The notes: generated from the letters alone by a model not told the origin. DNA of 64,000 nt from an uncultured Lachnospira sp. (GCA_910589305.1 CAJUTV010000003.1:1-64000); one strand, 5' to 3'. Shown: positions 17,419 through 26,286, counted from the first letter of the stretch. Made by a program: numbers and translations.

Positions 17419-18588
17419 ATGAAAAAAGAAGATATTATTATTATAAGAATAACAAGCGCAGCAATATTGCTTGCTGCGTTAGCATTGATTTTATTATTTG
17501 GAGCCCAGTCAGGATTGTTTTATCGTTATATAGAGATGATGAATAACAATGAATACAGTAATATGGCAGGTTCAGCTTATAATGTAGCATTTTTTAATGG
17601 AGTGAATACGATTTATACTTTTTTATTTGATTTAACGCTCTATACAACCATTATAGGTGCAATGGGGTTACTGTTGAAATTAAAAGGAGTTTCGTCTATT
17701 GCAGTATGTGGTGCTGTTAGCAGTGTTGTCACAGGATTTTATATAGTATTTGTATATATATTAGAAAATAATGTTTTATTACATAAGGCAGCATCGTATA
17801 TTTATCTGCATGAAGCTGGAAATTATCTTGATGGAGAGCGAATACTTCATGCAAAAGTTATAATTGTAGGAGTTGTTCTTATCATTATTGGCATTTTAGC
17901 CATTATGATTATCAAAAGCAGCAATGTAAAAAAGATTTATTCGTATAGCAGTTCTTATAAGCATACAGGTTTGATTGCTATGCTTCCTGTATTTTATGGA
18001 TGTATTTTTATGGAGATTGTAAAAAAGCTGTTATTAGAGTATGTTATTGGTATCAAAGAACAGAGTGGACAAGTATATAGTATTTTGACGCAACATTATT
18101 TTGAGGGGATACCATTATTTCATATAAAACTAATATGGGTTGTATTGATATCTGCTATTGCTATTGTACTGGTCAATCGATTTGTCCGTAGATTTCAGAT
18201 TAACAAAACGGTTATAGGTATCTTTTTTGCTTTGGCATATATTGTGCAGATTGTTTTTATCCTTGTAAATCCGCCGCGATTGTTTGGCTATTTATCGTTT
18301 GATGAACATATTTGTGATATGGTGGATTCTTCCAATGCTGCATATATGATTATGTATGCCCTTGATGTTGTGTTTGTAAGTATATTGACAGCTGTATGTT
18401 TAAAAGATAATTATAGCCATAAAAAAATACTGATAACGATTGCAATACATTTTGTTATCAGCATTTTGGCGGTTATGGGACTTGGTTTTATTGGTATTTC
18501 TGCAATATTTGCAGGCTGTGCAGCAGCAAATCTGGTCGCATTAATCAGCTTCTTTTATACTGCGAATATCCGTGCTGGCCATCATTGA
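17419..18588 (+). CDS. Unknown multispanning membrane protein
   Basis: I do not recognise this 389-residue protein. It has roughly ten hydrophobic spans and short loops, with no catalytic motif evident. A loop of about 50 residues near 40-60 (MMNNNEYSNMAGS) and another with HYFEGIPLFHIK lie between spans. The start is ATG 17419; a GTG/TTG-type extension to 17386 lies within the preceding repeat tail. Its last 48 bases overlap the end of rqcH on the opposite strand, so the two genes converge and share sequence. It follows tyrS by 57 bases with no terminator, so it may be co-transcribed with tyrS. It could be a transporter or a sensor. Confidence 0.65.
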   Translation: MKKEDIIIIRITSAAILLAALALILLFGAQSGLFYRYIEMMNNNEYSNMAGSAYNVAFFNGVNTIYTFLFDLTLYTTIIGAMGLLLKLKGVSSIAVCGAVSSVVTGFYIVFVYILENNVLLHKAASYIYLHEAGNYLDGERILHAKVIIVGVVLIIIGILAIMIIKSSNVKKIYSYSSSYKHTGLIAMLPVFYGCIFMEIVKKLLLEYVIGIKEQSGQVYSILTQHYFEGIPLFHIKLIWVVLISAIAIVLVNRFVRRFQINKTVIGIFFALAYIVQIVFILVNPPRLFGYLSFDEHICDMVDSSNAAYMIMYALDVVFVSILTAVCLKDNYSHKKILITIAIHFVISILAVMGLGFIGISAIFAGCAAANLVALISFFYTANIRAGHH

Positions 18589-20271
18589 AAAGTTGGTATA
18601 ATAGACAACAAATCCGGGTTTTGCGGCAGCAGGTTTTTTGACCTCTTTTTTTAATACATAATCAACTTCAACTTTTTCCTGATTTTGTCCTTTTGAGTAG
18701 TAGGCAGCTAAAGCGGCTGCTTCCTCAAAGGTCTTATCAGGAATTTCTTTTCCTTCCGATTTTAAAATAACGTGAGAACCTGCCATTTGCTTTGCGTGGA
18801 ACCACCAATCATCATTTTTGGCAAATTTAAACGTAAGTTCATCATTTTGATAATTATTTTTTCCAACATAGATATCAAAACCATCCGAAGAAATATAATG
18901 AAATGGTTTACTAGTTGATTTTTCTTTGCGTTTGGTATTTATTTTCTTATGAATATAACCAGAATCAATCAATTCTTGTTTTAATTGAATTAAATCTTCT
19001 TCGGATGTGGCAATATCAAGAGAAGTCGCAATTGATTCTAAGTGTATAATTTCATTTTGAGTATCATTTAATTGTTTGCTTCCCGCCTCATAAGTTCTCT
19101 TTAATTTGTTATATTTGTTAAAATATTTAATAGCATTTTCCTTAGCTGTTAAAGTTGAGTCAAGAGGAATCTCAATTTCTGTGTTGGTGTAATAGTTGAG
19201 TGCTTTAAATGATTTGCTTCCCTCAGGTATATTGTATCCATAGGTATTAATCAATTCACCATAAACTTTAAATTTGTCTCGTTTTTCGGTATCGTTTATC
19301 TGTTTTTCTTGAATATCTTGTTTTTTATAAGAACGCTCTAACGCGTTGGATACAATTCTTCGCAAATCAGAGGATTTTTGGCGTATTCTAGTAATCATCT
19401 CTTTTTTAGAATAAAAATCAACAATAAGTTCACTGATAGAATGGTAAGATACGGTTTTATCAAACATGCTTAATGGAATGGAGGCAAAGTCTTTTGGCAC
19501 ATCATTATCAAAATATATATTGGGTGTGTATTGATTACATTTTACATAATCCATTACATGAGAAAATATATTATATAAATGAACTTGGTCTTTTTCATCA
19601 AGTGCATTTGCAGAAAGTTCTGGGTTGATACAAGCATCAGAACATATTTGTTGTGAGACAAGGGGACTAATACCTGTATATTTTTGATAGAGCGTCTTTA
19701 ATATGCTAGTTGGCGATGTTTTTAATATTGCGCAAAAAGATTGCACATTGGCTTCAAGAGGATTTAATTTATCCGTTGTATTTGGGATAAAGTAAGGTTT
19801 ACCTGGAAGCACTTCCCGCACAGAGCTTATTTGTGCAGAAACATGTTTTATACTGTCGAGAATAATATTATTGTCACAAAATATAATATTGCTATGTTTG
19901 CCCATAATTTCAACAATTAAATGTTTGCTGCATAAATCGCCCATTTCGTTGAGATGTTCCACTTCAATATCAATAATACGTTCTAAACCAGGTTGTGTTA
20001 TAGACAGTACACGTCCGTTATTTAAATGCTTTCTTAAAAGCATACAAAAATTAGGCGCAGTCATAGGGCTTGGTTTATTATGTTTTGTAAGACATACCAA
20101 TGGCAGACTGGCATTGGCAGATAAAGTCAATCGATACTGTCCTTCTTTTGTTTTAAATGTTATTAGTAATTCATCCGTTTCAGGCTGTGCAATTTTATAT
20201 ATTCTGCTGCCAAGCAGTGTGTCTTTTAATTCTTGTGTAATATTAGCAATTACAATTCCGTCGAGTGCCAT
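18541..20271 (-). CDS. rqcH: Rqc2/RqcH homologue (NFACT family)
   Basis: RqcH binds stalled 50S subunits carrying peptidyl-tRNA and recruits tRNA-Ala to add C-terminal alanine tails for degradation; the family was formerly called fibronectin-binding FbpA. The 576-residue protein has the NFACT-N domain from MALDGIVIANI to about 210, a central helical/coiled-coil region (about 260-440), and the NFACT-R domain with DDWWFHAKQMAGSHVIL. The start is ATG 20271 behind GGAGGG; ATG 20283 upstream is disfavoured because it overlaps that site. The end overlaps the convergent membrane-protein gene by 48 bases. Confidence 0.9.
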   Translation of the reverse strand: MALDGIVIANITQELKDTLLGSRIYKIAQPETDELLITFKTKEGQYRLTLSANASLPLVCLTKHNKPSPMTAPNFCMLLRKHLNNGRVLSITQPGLERIIDIEVEHLNEMGDLCSKHLIVEIMGKHSNIIFCDNNIILDSIKHVSAQISSVREVLPGKPYFIPNTTDKLNPLEANVQSFCAILKTSPTSILKTLYQKYTGISPLVSQQICSDACINPELSANALDEKDQVHLYNIFSHVMDYVKCNQYTPNIYFDNDVPKDFASIPLSMFDKTVSYHSISELIVDFYSKKEMITRIRQKSSDLRRIVSNALERSYKKQDIQEKQINDTEKRDKFKVYGELINTYGYNIPEGSKSFKALNYYTNTEIEIPLDSTLTAKENAIKYFNKYNKLKRTYEAGSKQLNDTQNEIIHLESIATSLDIATSEEDLIQLKQELIDSGYIHKKINTKRKEKSTSKPFHYISSDGFDIYVGKNNYQNDELTFKFAKNDDWWFHAKQMAGSHVILKSEGKEIPDKTFEEAAALAAYYSKGQNQEKVEVDYVLKKEVKKPAAAKPGFVVYYTNFSMMASTDIRSIKEAD

Positions 20272-20741
20272 AGTTCCCTCCATGTGTACATGTTTTTATA
20301 TGTTTCAAGTTTGTGTATAAACTTGAGTTTCAAAGTTTTGATTTTTAATGGTATTTTTATTTAAGTTTCTGTGCCATTTTTTATATAGAAAAAAATCAGA
20401 CAAGCAAAATTGCTGTAGCTTTGTGTTAAATGGTACAGTATAAAGTTGCAATTAATTGTACGTTATTTTAGCATAAATTTTATAATATGTCTTGTACTTT
20501 GTACAAAATGTTGATATACTGCTTAAATATAAGGTATAAAAATAGTTTCTTATAATTTTTTAAATATATATAAAGTATACTGTATTAACAACTATATAAT
20601 ATGAAAAGATATATAAAATGATTATACAATTCAATATTGTGCAGTTTATAATGAACGAAGATGGTTGATTTGTCAATAAAGGATTGAAAAAATGAAAATA
20701 AGAATTTGTGCAGGAGCGTCATAAATTTTATTTGTTTATTT
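20272..20741. other. AT-rich divergent intergenic region
   Basis: This 470-base stretch between rqcH (minus) and the repeat before yicC (plus) is strongly AT-rich. TATAAT-like hexamers occur (for example 20481-20486), but none has a convincing -35 at 16-18 bases. No coding frame of credible composition, RNA gene or strong fold was seen. It presumably holds the promoters of rqcH and yicC. Confidence 0.4.
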
Positions 20742-20869
20742 TTTAACGTCGTCAAAGAAGTTTCCCATTTCAATGCCACAGAGGCATAAGTGGGGTAGGG
20801 CTTGTGTTGTGATAGCAGTTAGACCGTTTTAAGTAAGCAGCATAGCGGATTGCAAATATCTGCGTTGAC
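20742..20869 (+). repeat. Family A repeat upstream of yicC
   Basis: TTTAAC (20742-20747) follows a T-run. Then come GTCGTCAAAGAAG, a partly decayed main hairpin around CAATGCCACAGAGGCAT, the linker TTGTGTTGTGATAGCAGTTAGACCG, and the right-end hairpin AGCGGATTGCAAATATCTGCG ending TTGAC at 20865-20869. The copy is complete in outline, about 122 bp, and ends 28 bases before the yicC start. Confidence 0.7.
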
Positions 20870-20897
20870 TATAAAACGCTTCAGAATGGAAGGAAGT

Positions 20898-21776
20898 ATG
20901 ATAAAAAGTATGACGGGCTTTGGCCGATATGAATGTATTGAGGGACAGAAAAAAATTATTATAGAAATCAAATCGGTTAATCATCGATATTTGGAAACAA
21001 GTATTAAGATGCCAAAAAAGCTCAATGTATTTGAGGGAAGGATTCGAGATGTGTTAAAAAAACATATCAGCAGAGGAAAAATAGATGTATTTATTATCTA
21101 TGAAGATTTGACACAAAATCAAGTAAGTTTAAAGTATAATAGTGATTTGGCAAAAGAATATATGAGGATATTTGATGAGATGTCGCGACAGTTTCAAAGA
21201 GTTAATGATGTGACAATAGGCGCTTTGTCAAGGTATCCAGAAGTGATTGCAATGGAGGAAGCGTGCATTGATGAGGAAACGTTGTGGAATTTTATTAAAA
21301 ATGCAGTTGACAGTGCATGTAAACAGCTTGTTGAGACAAGAATATCAGAGGGAAATAATCTAAAGAATGATTTGATTGGAAAGCTGGATAAGATGCAGGT
21401 GATTGTTGACTACATAAAGGAGCGAAGTCCTCAGATTATGAAAGAATACCGAAGCAAACTTGAAAATAAAGTAAAAGAGTTGCTTAGCGACACACATATT
21501 GATGAGAGCAGAATTGCCACAGAAGTGATTATATATGCAGATAAAATATGTGTTGATGAGGAGACTGTTCGATTAGAAAGTCATATTGAACATGCAAAGA
21601 ATTGTCTAAATGAAGATGGCGGGATAGGTCGTAAGATGGACTTTATTGCACAGGAGATGAACCGAGAAGCCAATACAATACTATCAAAAGCAAATGATAT
21701 TGATATTTCCAATCATGCAATTGAGTTAAAGACAGAGATAGAGAAAGTAAGAGAACAGATACAAAATATTGAATAA
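20898..21776 (+). CDS. YicC family protein (YloC), endoribonuclease-like
   Basis: The 292-residue protein has the family opening MIKSMTGFGRYE, the EIKSVNHRYLE segment, and the conserved C-terminal DUF1732 part with GGIGRKMDFIAQEMNREANTI and ending in EKVREQIQNIE. E. coli YicC has been linked to RNA turnover as an endoribonuclease; the function in Firmicutes is less clear. The start is ATG 20898 behind GGAAGGAAG; a longer in-frame start at 20850 would translate the end of the repeat. It heads the yicC-gmk-rpoZ block, from which the usual remA (DUF370) gene is absent. Confidence 0.9.
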   Translation: MIKSMTGFGRYECIEGQKKIIIEIKSVNHRYLETSIKMPKKLNVFEGRIRDVLKKHISRGKIDVFIIYEDLTQNQVSLKYNSDLAKEYMRIFDEMSRQFQRVNDVTIGALSRYPEVIAMEEACIDEETLWNFIKNAVDSACKQLVETRISEGNNLKNDLIGKLDKMQVIVDYIKERSPQIMKEYRSKLENKVKELLSDTHIDESRIATEVIIYADKICVDEETVRLESHIEHAKNCLNEDGGIGRKMDFIAQEMNREANTILSKANDIDISNHAIELKTEIEKVREQIQNIE

Positions 21777-21830
21777 AAAATGGGTTGAATTTTGGCAACA
21801 ATGCTTGACAAGTTTTATTGTAGTTTTTGC

Positions 21831-21859
21831 TTGATTGTTTTTGTTTAATTCGATATAAT
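21831..21859 (+). promoter_or_regulatory. Promoter for gmk-rpoZ
   Basis: TTGATT at 21831-21836 and TATAAT at 21854-21859 are separated by 17 bases, 50 bases before the gmk start. A separate TTGACA at 21805 is too far from this -10 to pair with it. Confidence 0.6.
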
Positions 21860-21908
21860 TACTTGTAATGTGAAAATGTACAGGTCAGAAAGAAGGGCTG
21901 ATTAAACG

Positions 21909-22556
21909 ATGGATAAGCGTGGAAAATTACTGGTTATTTCAGGCTTTTCTGGGGTTGGAAAAGGAACTGTAGTCAAGAGCTTGCTTGATACGTATAAAAA
22001 TTATACTGTGTCTGTGTCAGCGACTACAAGAAAACCTCGTGAAGCAGAGATTGATGGTGAGTCATATTTCTTTAAAACAGTAGATGAGTTTAAGACAATG
22101 ATTGAGAACGATGAATTTCTTGAATATGCACAATATGTTAATAATTATTATGGGACGCCAAAAGCATATGTAGAACAACACCTTTCTAAAGGCAATAATG
22201 TGATTCTTGAAATTGAAGTCGTTGGGGCTTGCAATGTGAAAAAGATTTATTCCGATGCGGTGATGATATTTATTGTTCCTCCACATGCAAAGGAATTATG
22301 CGATAGGCTTACATTTCGGGGTACAGAGGAAGCCGATGTTATTCAAAAACGATTGACACGGGCTGTTGATGAAGCTGATGATGTAGAAAAGTATGATTAT
22401 GTTGTAGTTAATGATACAATAGAAAACTGTGTTGATACGATAAATGCCATTGCAAAGGATGACAGTGCAGTTATGGAGCATTGCAAAATTTCAGCAAATT
22501 TAGCATTTATTAAGGTTATAAAAAATGATTTAAAGAATATATTGAAGGGAGAATAA
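21909..22556 (+). CDS. gmk: Guanylate kinase
   Basis: Gmk phosphorylates GMP to GDP with ATP. The 215 residues include the P-loop SGFSGVGKGT (about 12-21), the GMP-binding segment SVSATTRKPREAEIDGESYFF, the EIEVVGACNVKK strand (in place of the common DIDWQGA-type) and the lid arginines near RLTFRGTE and RLTRA. The start is ATG 21909 behind AGAAAGAAGGG. rpoZ follows after six bases, the usual Firmicutes order. Confidence 0.95.
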   Translation: MDKRGKLLVISGFSGVGKGTVVKSLLDTYKNYTVSVSATTRKPREAEIDGESYFFKTVDEFKTMIENDEFLEYAQYVNNYYGTPKAYVEQHLSKGNNVILEIEVVGACNVKKIYSDAVMIFIVPPHAKELCDRLTFRGTEEADVIQKRLTRAVDEADDVEKYDYVVVNDTIENCVDTINAIAKDDSAVMEHCKISANLAFIKVIKNDLKNILKGE

Positions 22557-22562
22557 TTTTAT

Positions 22563-22910
22563 ATGTTACATCCATCATATTCCGAGTTAATGGAAGTTGT
22601 TAATAGTGAGGTTGAGGAAGGTGAACAGCCAATTGTACAAAGTCGTTATTCGATTGTAAAAGCTACTGCTGCAAGAGCAAAACAGATTATTGATGCAAGA
22701 TATCTTGAGGAAAAATATGATAAGCTCAAATTGGCAGAAAAAGATAGTAAAGACGGAGAGCCTAAAAAGACTGTTGAAGATAAGAGAAAAATTGCACTAG
22801 GACAGGAATTAATTGATAATGCTTCAGGGATTAAACCATTGTTAGTTGCTGTCAGAGAACTCCATGAAGGTAAGATTAAAATTGTTGGAAATGGTTTAGA
22901 AAATATTTAA
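22563..22910 (+). CDS. rpoZ: RNA polymerase omega subunit
   Basis: The 115-residue protein matches omega: YSIVKATAARAKQIID is the conserved RpoZ core (the family's YxLVxxxAxRARQL region), and the C-terminal part KPLLVAVRELHEGKIKI is common in clostridial omegas. A charged insert (about 55-75, KLAEKDSKDGEPKKTVEDKR) lengthens it compared with E. coli omega (91 residues). It lies six bases after gmk and is followed by a palindromic element that could act as terminator. Confidence 0.88.
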   Translation: MLHPSYSELMEVVNSEVEEGEQPIVQSRYSIVKATAARAKQIIDARYLEEKYDKLKLAEKDSKDGEPKKTVEDKRKIALGQELIDNASGIKPLLVAVRELHEGKIKIVGNGLENI

Positions 22911-22972
22911 TTCTTGGAAGCAATGTTCAATTCAGCTTGCTCTGATATTGATAATGCCGCGTAAGTACAATG

Positions 22973-23077
22973 AATGGGGCTGTCGCACTAAGTAATAAAA
23001 CACAAAATGTAGTATGATTTAGATAAAAAATACTGTATTTTGCCGTGATTTTTCTTAATGCGATAGTCTCATTTTTT
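22973..23077. mobile_element. Palindromic MITE-like hairpin after rpoZ
   Basis: The arms 22973-22992 (begins AATGGGGCTGTCGCA) and 23054-23073 pair over 20 bases, all four differences being G-U compatible. Inner arms 23004-23015 and 23030-23041 also pair fully with wobbles. A six-T run follows. The whole is a ~100-base hairpin with GGGGCTGTCGCA-type ends like those of some IS families, and no coding capacity. It could end gmk-rpoZ transcription as well. No flanking duplication is obvious. Confidence 0.6.
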
Positions 23078-23127
23078 AACAATATATTGGATTGTTTAAT
23101 GTACAAAAATATATGGAGGAATATATT

Positions 23128-24525
23128 TTGAAAATAATGTTTATTTCGCTTGGATGCGATAAAAATCTTGTCGATACAGAATATATGCTTGGTATACTAA
23201 AAGATAAAGGATTTGAATTTACAGATGATGAGATGGAAGCTCAAGTTATTGTTATCAATACATGTTGCTTTATTCACGATGCCAAACAGGAAAGTATCAA
23301 CACGATTATAGAGATGGCAGAGCATAAACAAGATGCCTGTTGTAAGGTACTTATTGTTACAGGTTGTCTAGCGCAAAGATATCAAGATGAAATTTTAAAA
23401 GAACTGCCAGAAGTAGATGCTATTATTGGAACATCAAGTTATGATAAAATTGCAGAGGTTGTTTTATCAAAATTATTTAATAATGATTTATTGTCTAAAG
23501 AGGATTTATTATTTAAAAATAGTTTGCAATTGTCAAATGATTTATTATTGAATAAAAACAATGTTTTAGAAAATGTTAATAGACTTGTCGAGGTATCTAG
23601 TGATAGAATTATTACAACAGGTGGATATTATGAATATTTAAAAATTGCAGAAGGCTGTGACAAACACTGCACATACTGTATCATTCCTAAGATAAGAGGA
23701 AGTTATAGAAGTTATCGAATGGAATATCTTATAAAAGAAGCGCAGATGCTTTCCCAAAATGGTGTTAAGGAACTAATACTTGTAGCTCAGGAAACAACCA
23801 TGTATGGTGTTGATTTATATGGAGAAAAGTCTTTGTCGAAATTATTGTATAAACTTTCGGCGATAGATGGAATAGAATGGATTAGAATATTATATTGTTA
23901 TCCAGAAGAGATTGACAAAGAGTTAATTGACGCTATCAAAAATATACCTAAAGTAGTGAAATATTTAGATATGCCAATACAACATGCCAGTGATACTATT
24001 TTAAAAAAGATGGGAAGACGTACTTCTAAGCAAGAATTGATTGCTATTATTGACCAGCTACGAGAGGAAATTCCAGATATAGCATTGAGAACAACATTGA
24101 TTACAGGATTTCCGGGAGAGACAAAAAAAGAACATGAAGAACTGCTCGATTTTGTCAATGATATGGAATTTGATAGACTTGGCGTTTTTACATATTCTGC
24201 TGAGGAAGATACACCTGCTGCTAAGATGGAGAATCAAATTAGTGAGACGGTTAAAGAACAACGCCGAGATGAGCTTATGGCGTTACAACAGGAAATTTCA
24301 TTAGATAAATCATCACAGCTTATTGGTGAAGTTCTTTCTTGTATAGTGGAAGGAAAGATGATAGATGATGATGTTTATGTGGCTCGTTCTTACAAAGATG
24401 CACCAAATGTAGATGGATATGTGTTTATTCATACAGATGAAAATTTGTTGTCAGGTGACATGGTTAAGGTTAAGATTGAAAGTGCATATGAATATGATTT
24501 GATGGGAAGCCTGGTTCATGAATAA
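23128..24525 (+). CDS. rimO: Ribosomal protein uS12 methylthiotransferase RimO
   Basis: RimO is a radical-SAM enzyme that adds a methylthio group to Asp of ribosomal protein S12. The 465-residue protein has the N-terminal UPF0004 domain with SLGCDKNLVD (first cluster cysteine), NTCCFI and GCLAQRY, the radical-SAM motif CDKHCTYCIIP, and a C-terminal TRAM domain. A Leu/Asn/Lys-rich insert (coded near 23480-23585, with repeated DLL) separates the two domains and looks lineage-specific. The start is TTG 23128, with GGAGGA seven bases before it and the family N-terminus KIMFISLGC right after; ATG 23137 is less likely. Confidence 0.93.
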   Translation: MKIMFISLGCDKNLVDTEYMLGILKDKGFEFTDDEMEAQVIVINTCCFIHDAKQESINTIIEMAEHKQDACCKVLIVTGCLAQRYQDEILKELPEVDAIIGTSSYDKIAEVVLSKLFNNDLLSKEDLLFKNSLQLSNDLLLNKNNVLENVNRLVEVSSDRIITTGGYYEYLKIAEGCDKHCTYCIIPKIRGSYRSYRMEYLIKEAQMLSQNGVKELILVAQETTMYGVDLYGEKSLSKLLYKLSAIDGIEWIRILYCYPEEIDKELIDAIKNIPKVVKYLDMPIQHASDTILKKMGRRTSKQELIAIIDQLREEIPDIALRTTLITGFPGETKKEHEELLDFVNDMEFDRLGVFTYSAEEDTPAAKMENQISETVKEQRRDELMALQQEISLDKSSQLIGEVLSCIVEGKMIDDDVYVARSYKDAPNVDGYVFIHTDENLLSGDMVKVKIESAYEYDLMGSLVHE

Positions 24526-24550
24526 TTGTGTAAAATGGAGGTTGGAGGAT

Positions 24551-25102
24551 ATGAATCTACCCAATAAACTGACAATACTTAGAATTGTGATAATACCACT
24601 TTTTGTTTTATTTTTATATGTCGATATTGGGGATAATGTGAACTCATATATTGCAGCATTATTATTTATAGTAGCCAGTCTTACTGATTTATTGGATGGG
24701 AAGATTGCTCGTAAATATAATCTTGTGACGAATTTTGGCAAGTTTATGGACCCTTTGGCTGATAAGCTTTTAGTTTGTTCAGCATTGATAGCGCTTGTTG
24801 ATATAGAAAAGCTTGCTGGTTGGATTGTCATTATTATTATTGCAAGAGATTTTATTATAAACGGACTTCGTGTGTTGGCTGCAGATAATGGCATTGTGAT
24901 AGCTGCCAGTTATTGGGGAAAGCTTAAAACAACATGTCAAATGATAATGATTGTATTGCTGATTGTGGATTTGGATATACCATATATGTATGTAATAAAT
25001 AATTTTTTTGTGTATATTGCATTAATTTTAACAATTATTTCTTTATTTGATTACATATATAAAAATTATAAAGTGCTTATGAAAAGTACCAATAATGTAT
25101 AA
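24551..25102 (+). CDS. pgsA: CDP-diacylglycerol-glycerol-3-phosphate 3-phosphatidyltransferase
   Basis: PgsA makes phosphatidylglycerophosphate, the precursor of phosphatidylglycerol, at the membrane. The 183-residue protein has about five hydrophobic spans and the CDP-alcohol phosphotransferase signature beginning DLLDGKIARK and continuing to GKFMDPLADK (the D-x2-DG-x2-AR-x8-G-x3-D-x3-D pattern). N-terminal MNLPNKLTILR is typical. The start is ATG 24551 with two GGAGG sites at 24537 and 24544, the first better spaced. It lies 25 bases after rimO. Confidence 0.93.
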   Translation: MNLPNKLTILRIVIIPLFVLFLYVDIGDNVNSYIAALLFIVASLTDLLDGKIARKYNLVTNFGKFMDPLADKLLVCSALIALVDIEKLAGWIVIIIIARDFIINGLRVLAADNGIVIAASYWGKLKTTCQMIMIVLLIVDLDIPYMYVINNFFVYIALILTIISLFDYIYKNYKVLMKSTNNV

Positions 25103-25222
25103 AATAAATTAGGTAATTGTAAAATGAGTTTATACTTTAAAATAATAAGGTCTACAATTATCTAAATAATGGATAAAAATAGGAAGGAATATGCTTGTAT
25201 ATATCATTCTTAAAACAGTCTA

Positions 25223-25307
25223 TTCAAGCCAATATTCGCAATCCGCTTTGTTGTTTGATTATGACTTTTTAAACAGGCAAGTCAAACTCTTGCCTGATAA
25301 GGTTAAA
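25223..25307 (-). repeat. Family A repeat in reverse orientation between pgsA and cinA
   Basis: Read on the minus strand, TTTAAC (complement of 25302-25307) is followed by CTTATCAGGCAAG, a small hairpin GGCAAG/CTTGCC, then AAAGCGGATTGCGAATATTGGC and TTGAA near 25223. It is the only clearly inverted copy in the window. It is short (about 80 bp) because the main hairpin is reduced. Confidence 0.6.
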
Positions 25308-25337
25308 TAAAGATATCGTGTTAAGCATGTAATCAAT

Positions 25338-25826
25338 ATGAATAAAGAATTAAATGGCAAACCATTAGAATATAAAGTTGTCGAAGAATTAAAGAAAAAA
25401 AAATTAGTGATAAGCACAGCAGAATCCTGCACAGGCGGACTGCTGGCTTCTTGTATTGTCAGTGTTGCAGGGGCATCAAGCATTTTTAAGGAAGGATATA
25501 TAACCTATTGTGATAATGCCAAAATTCATATGTTAGGTGTTCGCAAAGAGACATTACAGACCTATTATGCAGTAAGCAGGCAGACTGCCATAGAGATGGC
25601 AGAGGGGTGCGCAAAAATATCAGGGGCAGATATTGCAATATCAATTACGGGTGTGGCTGGTCCAGATATGGAAGATGATAAGCCAGTTGGATTAGTTTAC
25701 ATTGGCTGTTGTTATAAAAATCATTGTGATGCATATGCGTTTCATTTTTTGGGAGACCGCACATCCATAAGAAATCAAGCAGTACAAGCAGCATTTTCTA
25801 TTATCCTTGATACGACTTGTAAATAA
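25338..25826 (+). CDS. CinA C-terminal-type nicotinamide-nucleotide amidase
   Basis: The 162-residue protein is a stand-alone CinA C-terminal domain (PncC type). Signature segments are STAESCTGGLLAS, EGYITYCDNAKIHMLGV and SITGVAGPDMEDDKPVGLVYIG. PncC deamidates nicotinamide mononucleotide to nicotinic acid mononucleotide in NAD recycling. The N-terminal MoaB-like domain of full CinA is absent. The start at 25338 has no clear Shine-Dalgarno; the upstream repeat may have displaced it. Its place before recA is conserved in Firmicutes. Confidence 0.85.
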   Translation: MNKELNGKPLEYKVVEELKKKKLVISTAESCTGGLLASCIVSVAGASSIFKEGYITYCDNAKIHMLGVRKETLQTYYAVSRQTAIEMAEGCAKISGADIAISITGVAGPDMEDDKPVGLVYIGCCYKNHCDAYAFHFLGDRTSIRNQAVQAAFSIILDTTCK

Positions 25827-25896
25827 AGTATTGATAATATATATCGTTTGTGTTATTATCATATTGTAAATATTAGTTGGGTTTTTATTAAAAATA

Positions 25897-25910
25897 CGAA
25901 CAAATATTCG
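25897..25910 (+). promoter_or_regulatory. Putative LexA box 1 upstream of recA
   Basis: CGAACAAATATTCG is a near-perfect match to the Gram-positive LexA (DinR) palindrome CGAACNNNNGTTCG, with one changed base in the right half-site. It lies nine bases before the -35 hexamer. Confidence 0.6.
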
Positions 25911-25918
25911 TTTTTCTA

Positions 25919-25947
25919 TTGACATTCCATCTATATTATTGTATGAT
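25919..25947 (+). promoter_or_regulatory. Promoter of the recA transcription unit
   Basis: TTGACA at 25919-25924 and TATGAT at 25942-25947 are separated by 17 bases. LexA-type boxes flank it on both sides, so it fits an SOS-controlled promoter. The next intact gene is recA, more than 500 bases downstream. Confidence 0.75.
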
Positions 25948-25953
25948 AGGTAG

Positions 25954-25967
25954 CGAACAGATGTTCA
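25954..25967 (+). promoter_or_regulatory. Putative LexA box 2 upstream of recA
   Basis: CGAACAGATGTTCA contains a perfect GAAC-N4-GTTC core and lies six bases after the -10 hexamer, where repressor binding would block transcription start. Confidence 0.65.
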
Positions 25968-25998
25968 TAAGCGCTTATGAAATAGGATATCAAAACAG

Positions 25999-26286
25999 AT
26001 GATTATAAAAATTGAAGATAAAGAAACAAAAGAAAATATTTGTATGGAAATTTTAGAAGCATTACCTGAATGAATTGGCAAAAAGCTTTTTGATGTTTTC
26101 TATTTATATGCAAAGGAAAAGAATTATGAGTTTATTCAGGTAAAGACAGTCTGTGAGGGAATATATGCAGACTATAACTTGACGAATGCGTTTTATCAAA
26201 AAATGGGATTTAAAGAATTAGAGTGCATGGAAGAATTATGGGATAAAGCTAATCTGTGTCAAGTGTATGTAATGGCAGTGAAATAG
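25999..26286 (+). pseudogene. GNAT acetyltransferase remnant in the recA leader
   Basis: One reading frame of 95 codons encodes an acetyltransferase start (MIIKIEDKETKENICMEILEALPE), then an in-frame TGA at 26071, then an acetyltransferase end (IGKKLFDVFYLYAKEKNYEF, later NAFYQKMGFKE and QVYVMAVK). A normal GNAT of this type has roughly 60 more residues between these parts, including the acetyl-CoA loop strand. So an internal in-frame deletion and a stop have inactivated it. It lies directly behind the SOS-type promoter and now forms part of a long leader to recA. Confidence 0.75.

Noticed and set aside
20585..20779. 64-codon minus-strand frame before yicC
   Set aside because: It runs into the family A repeat, has AT-rich low-complexity translation and no ribosome site.
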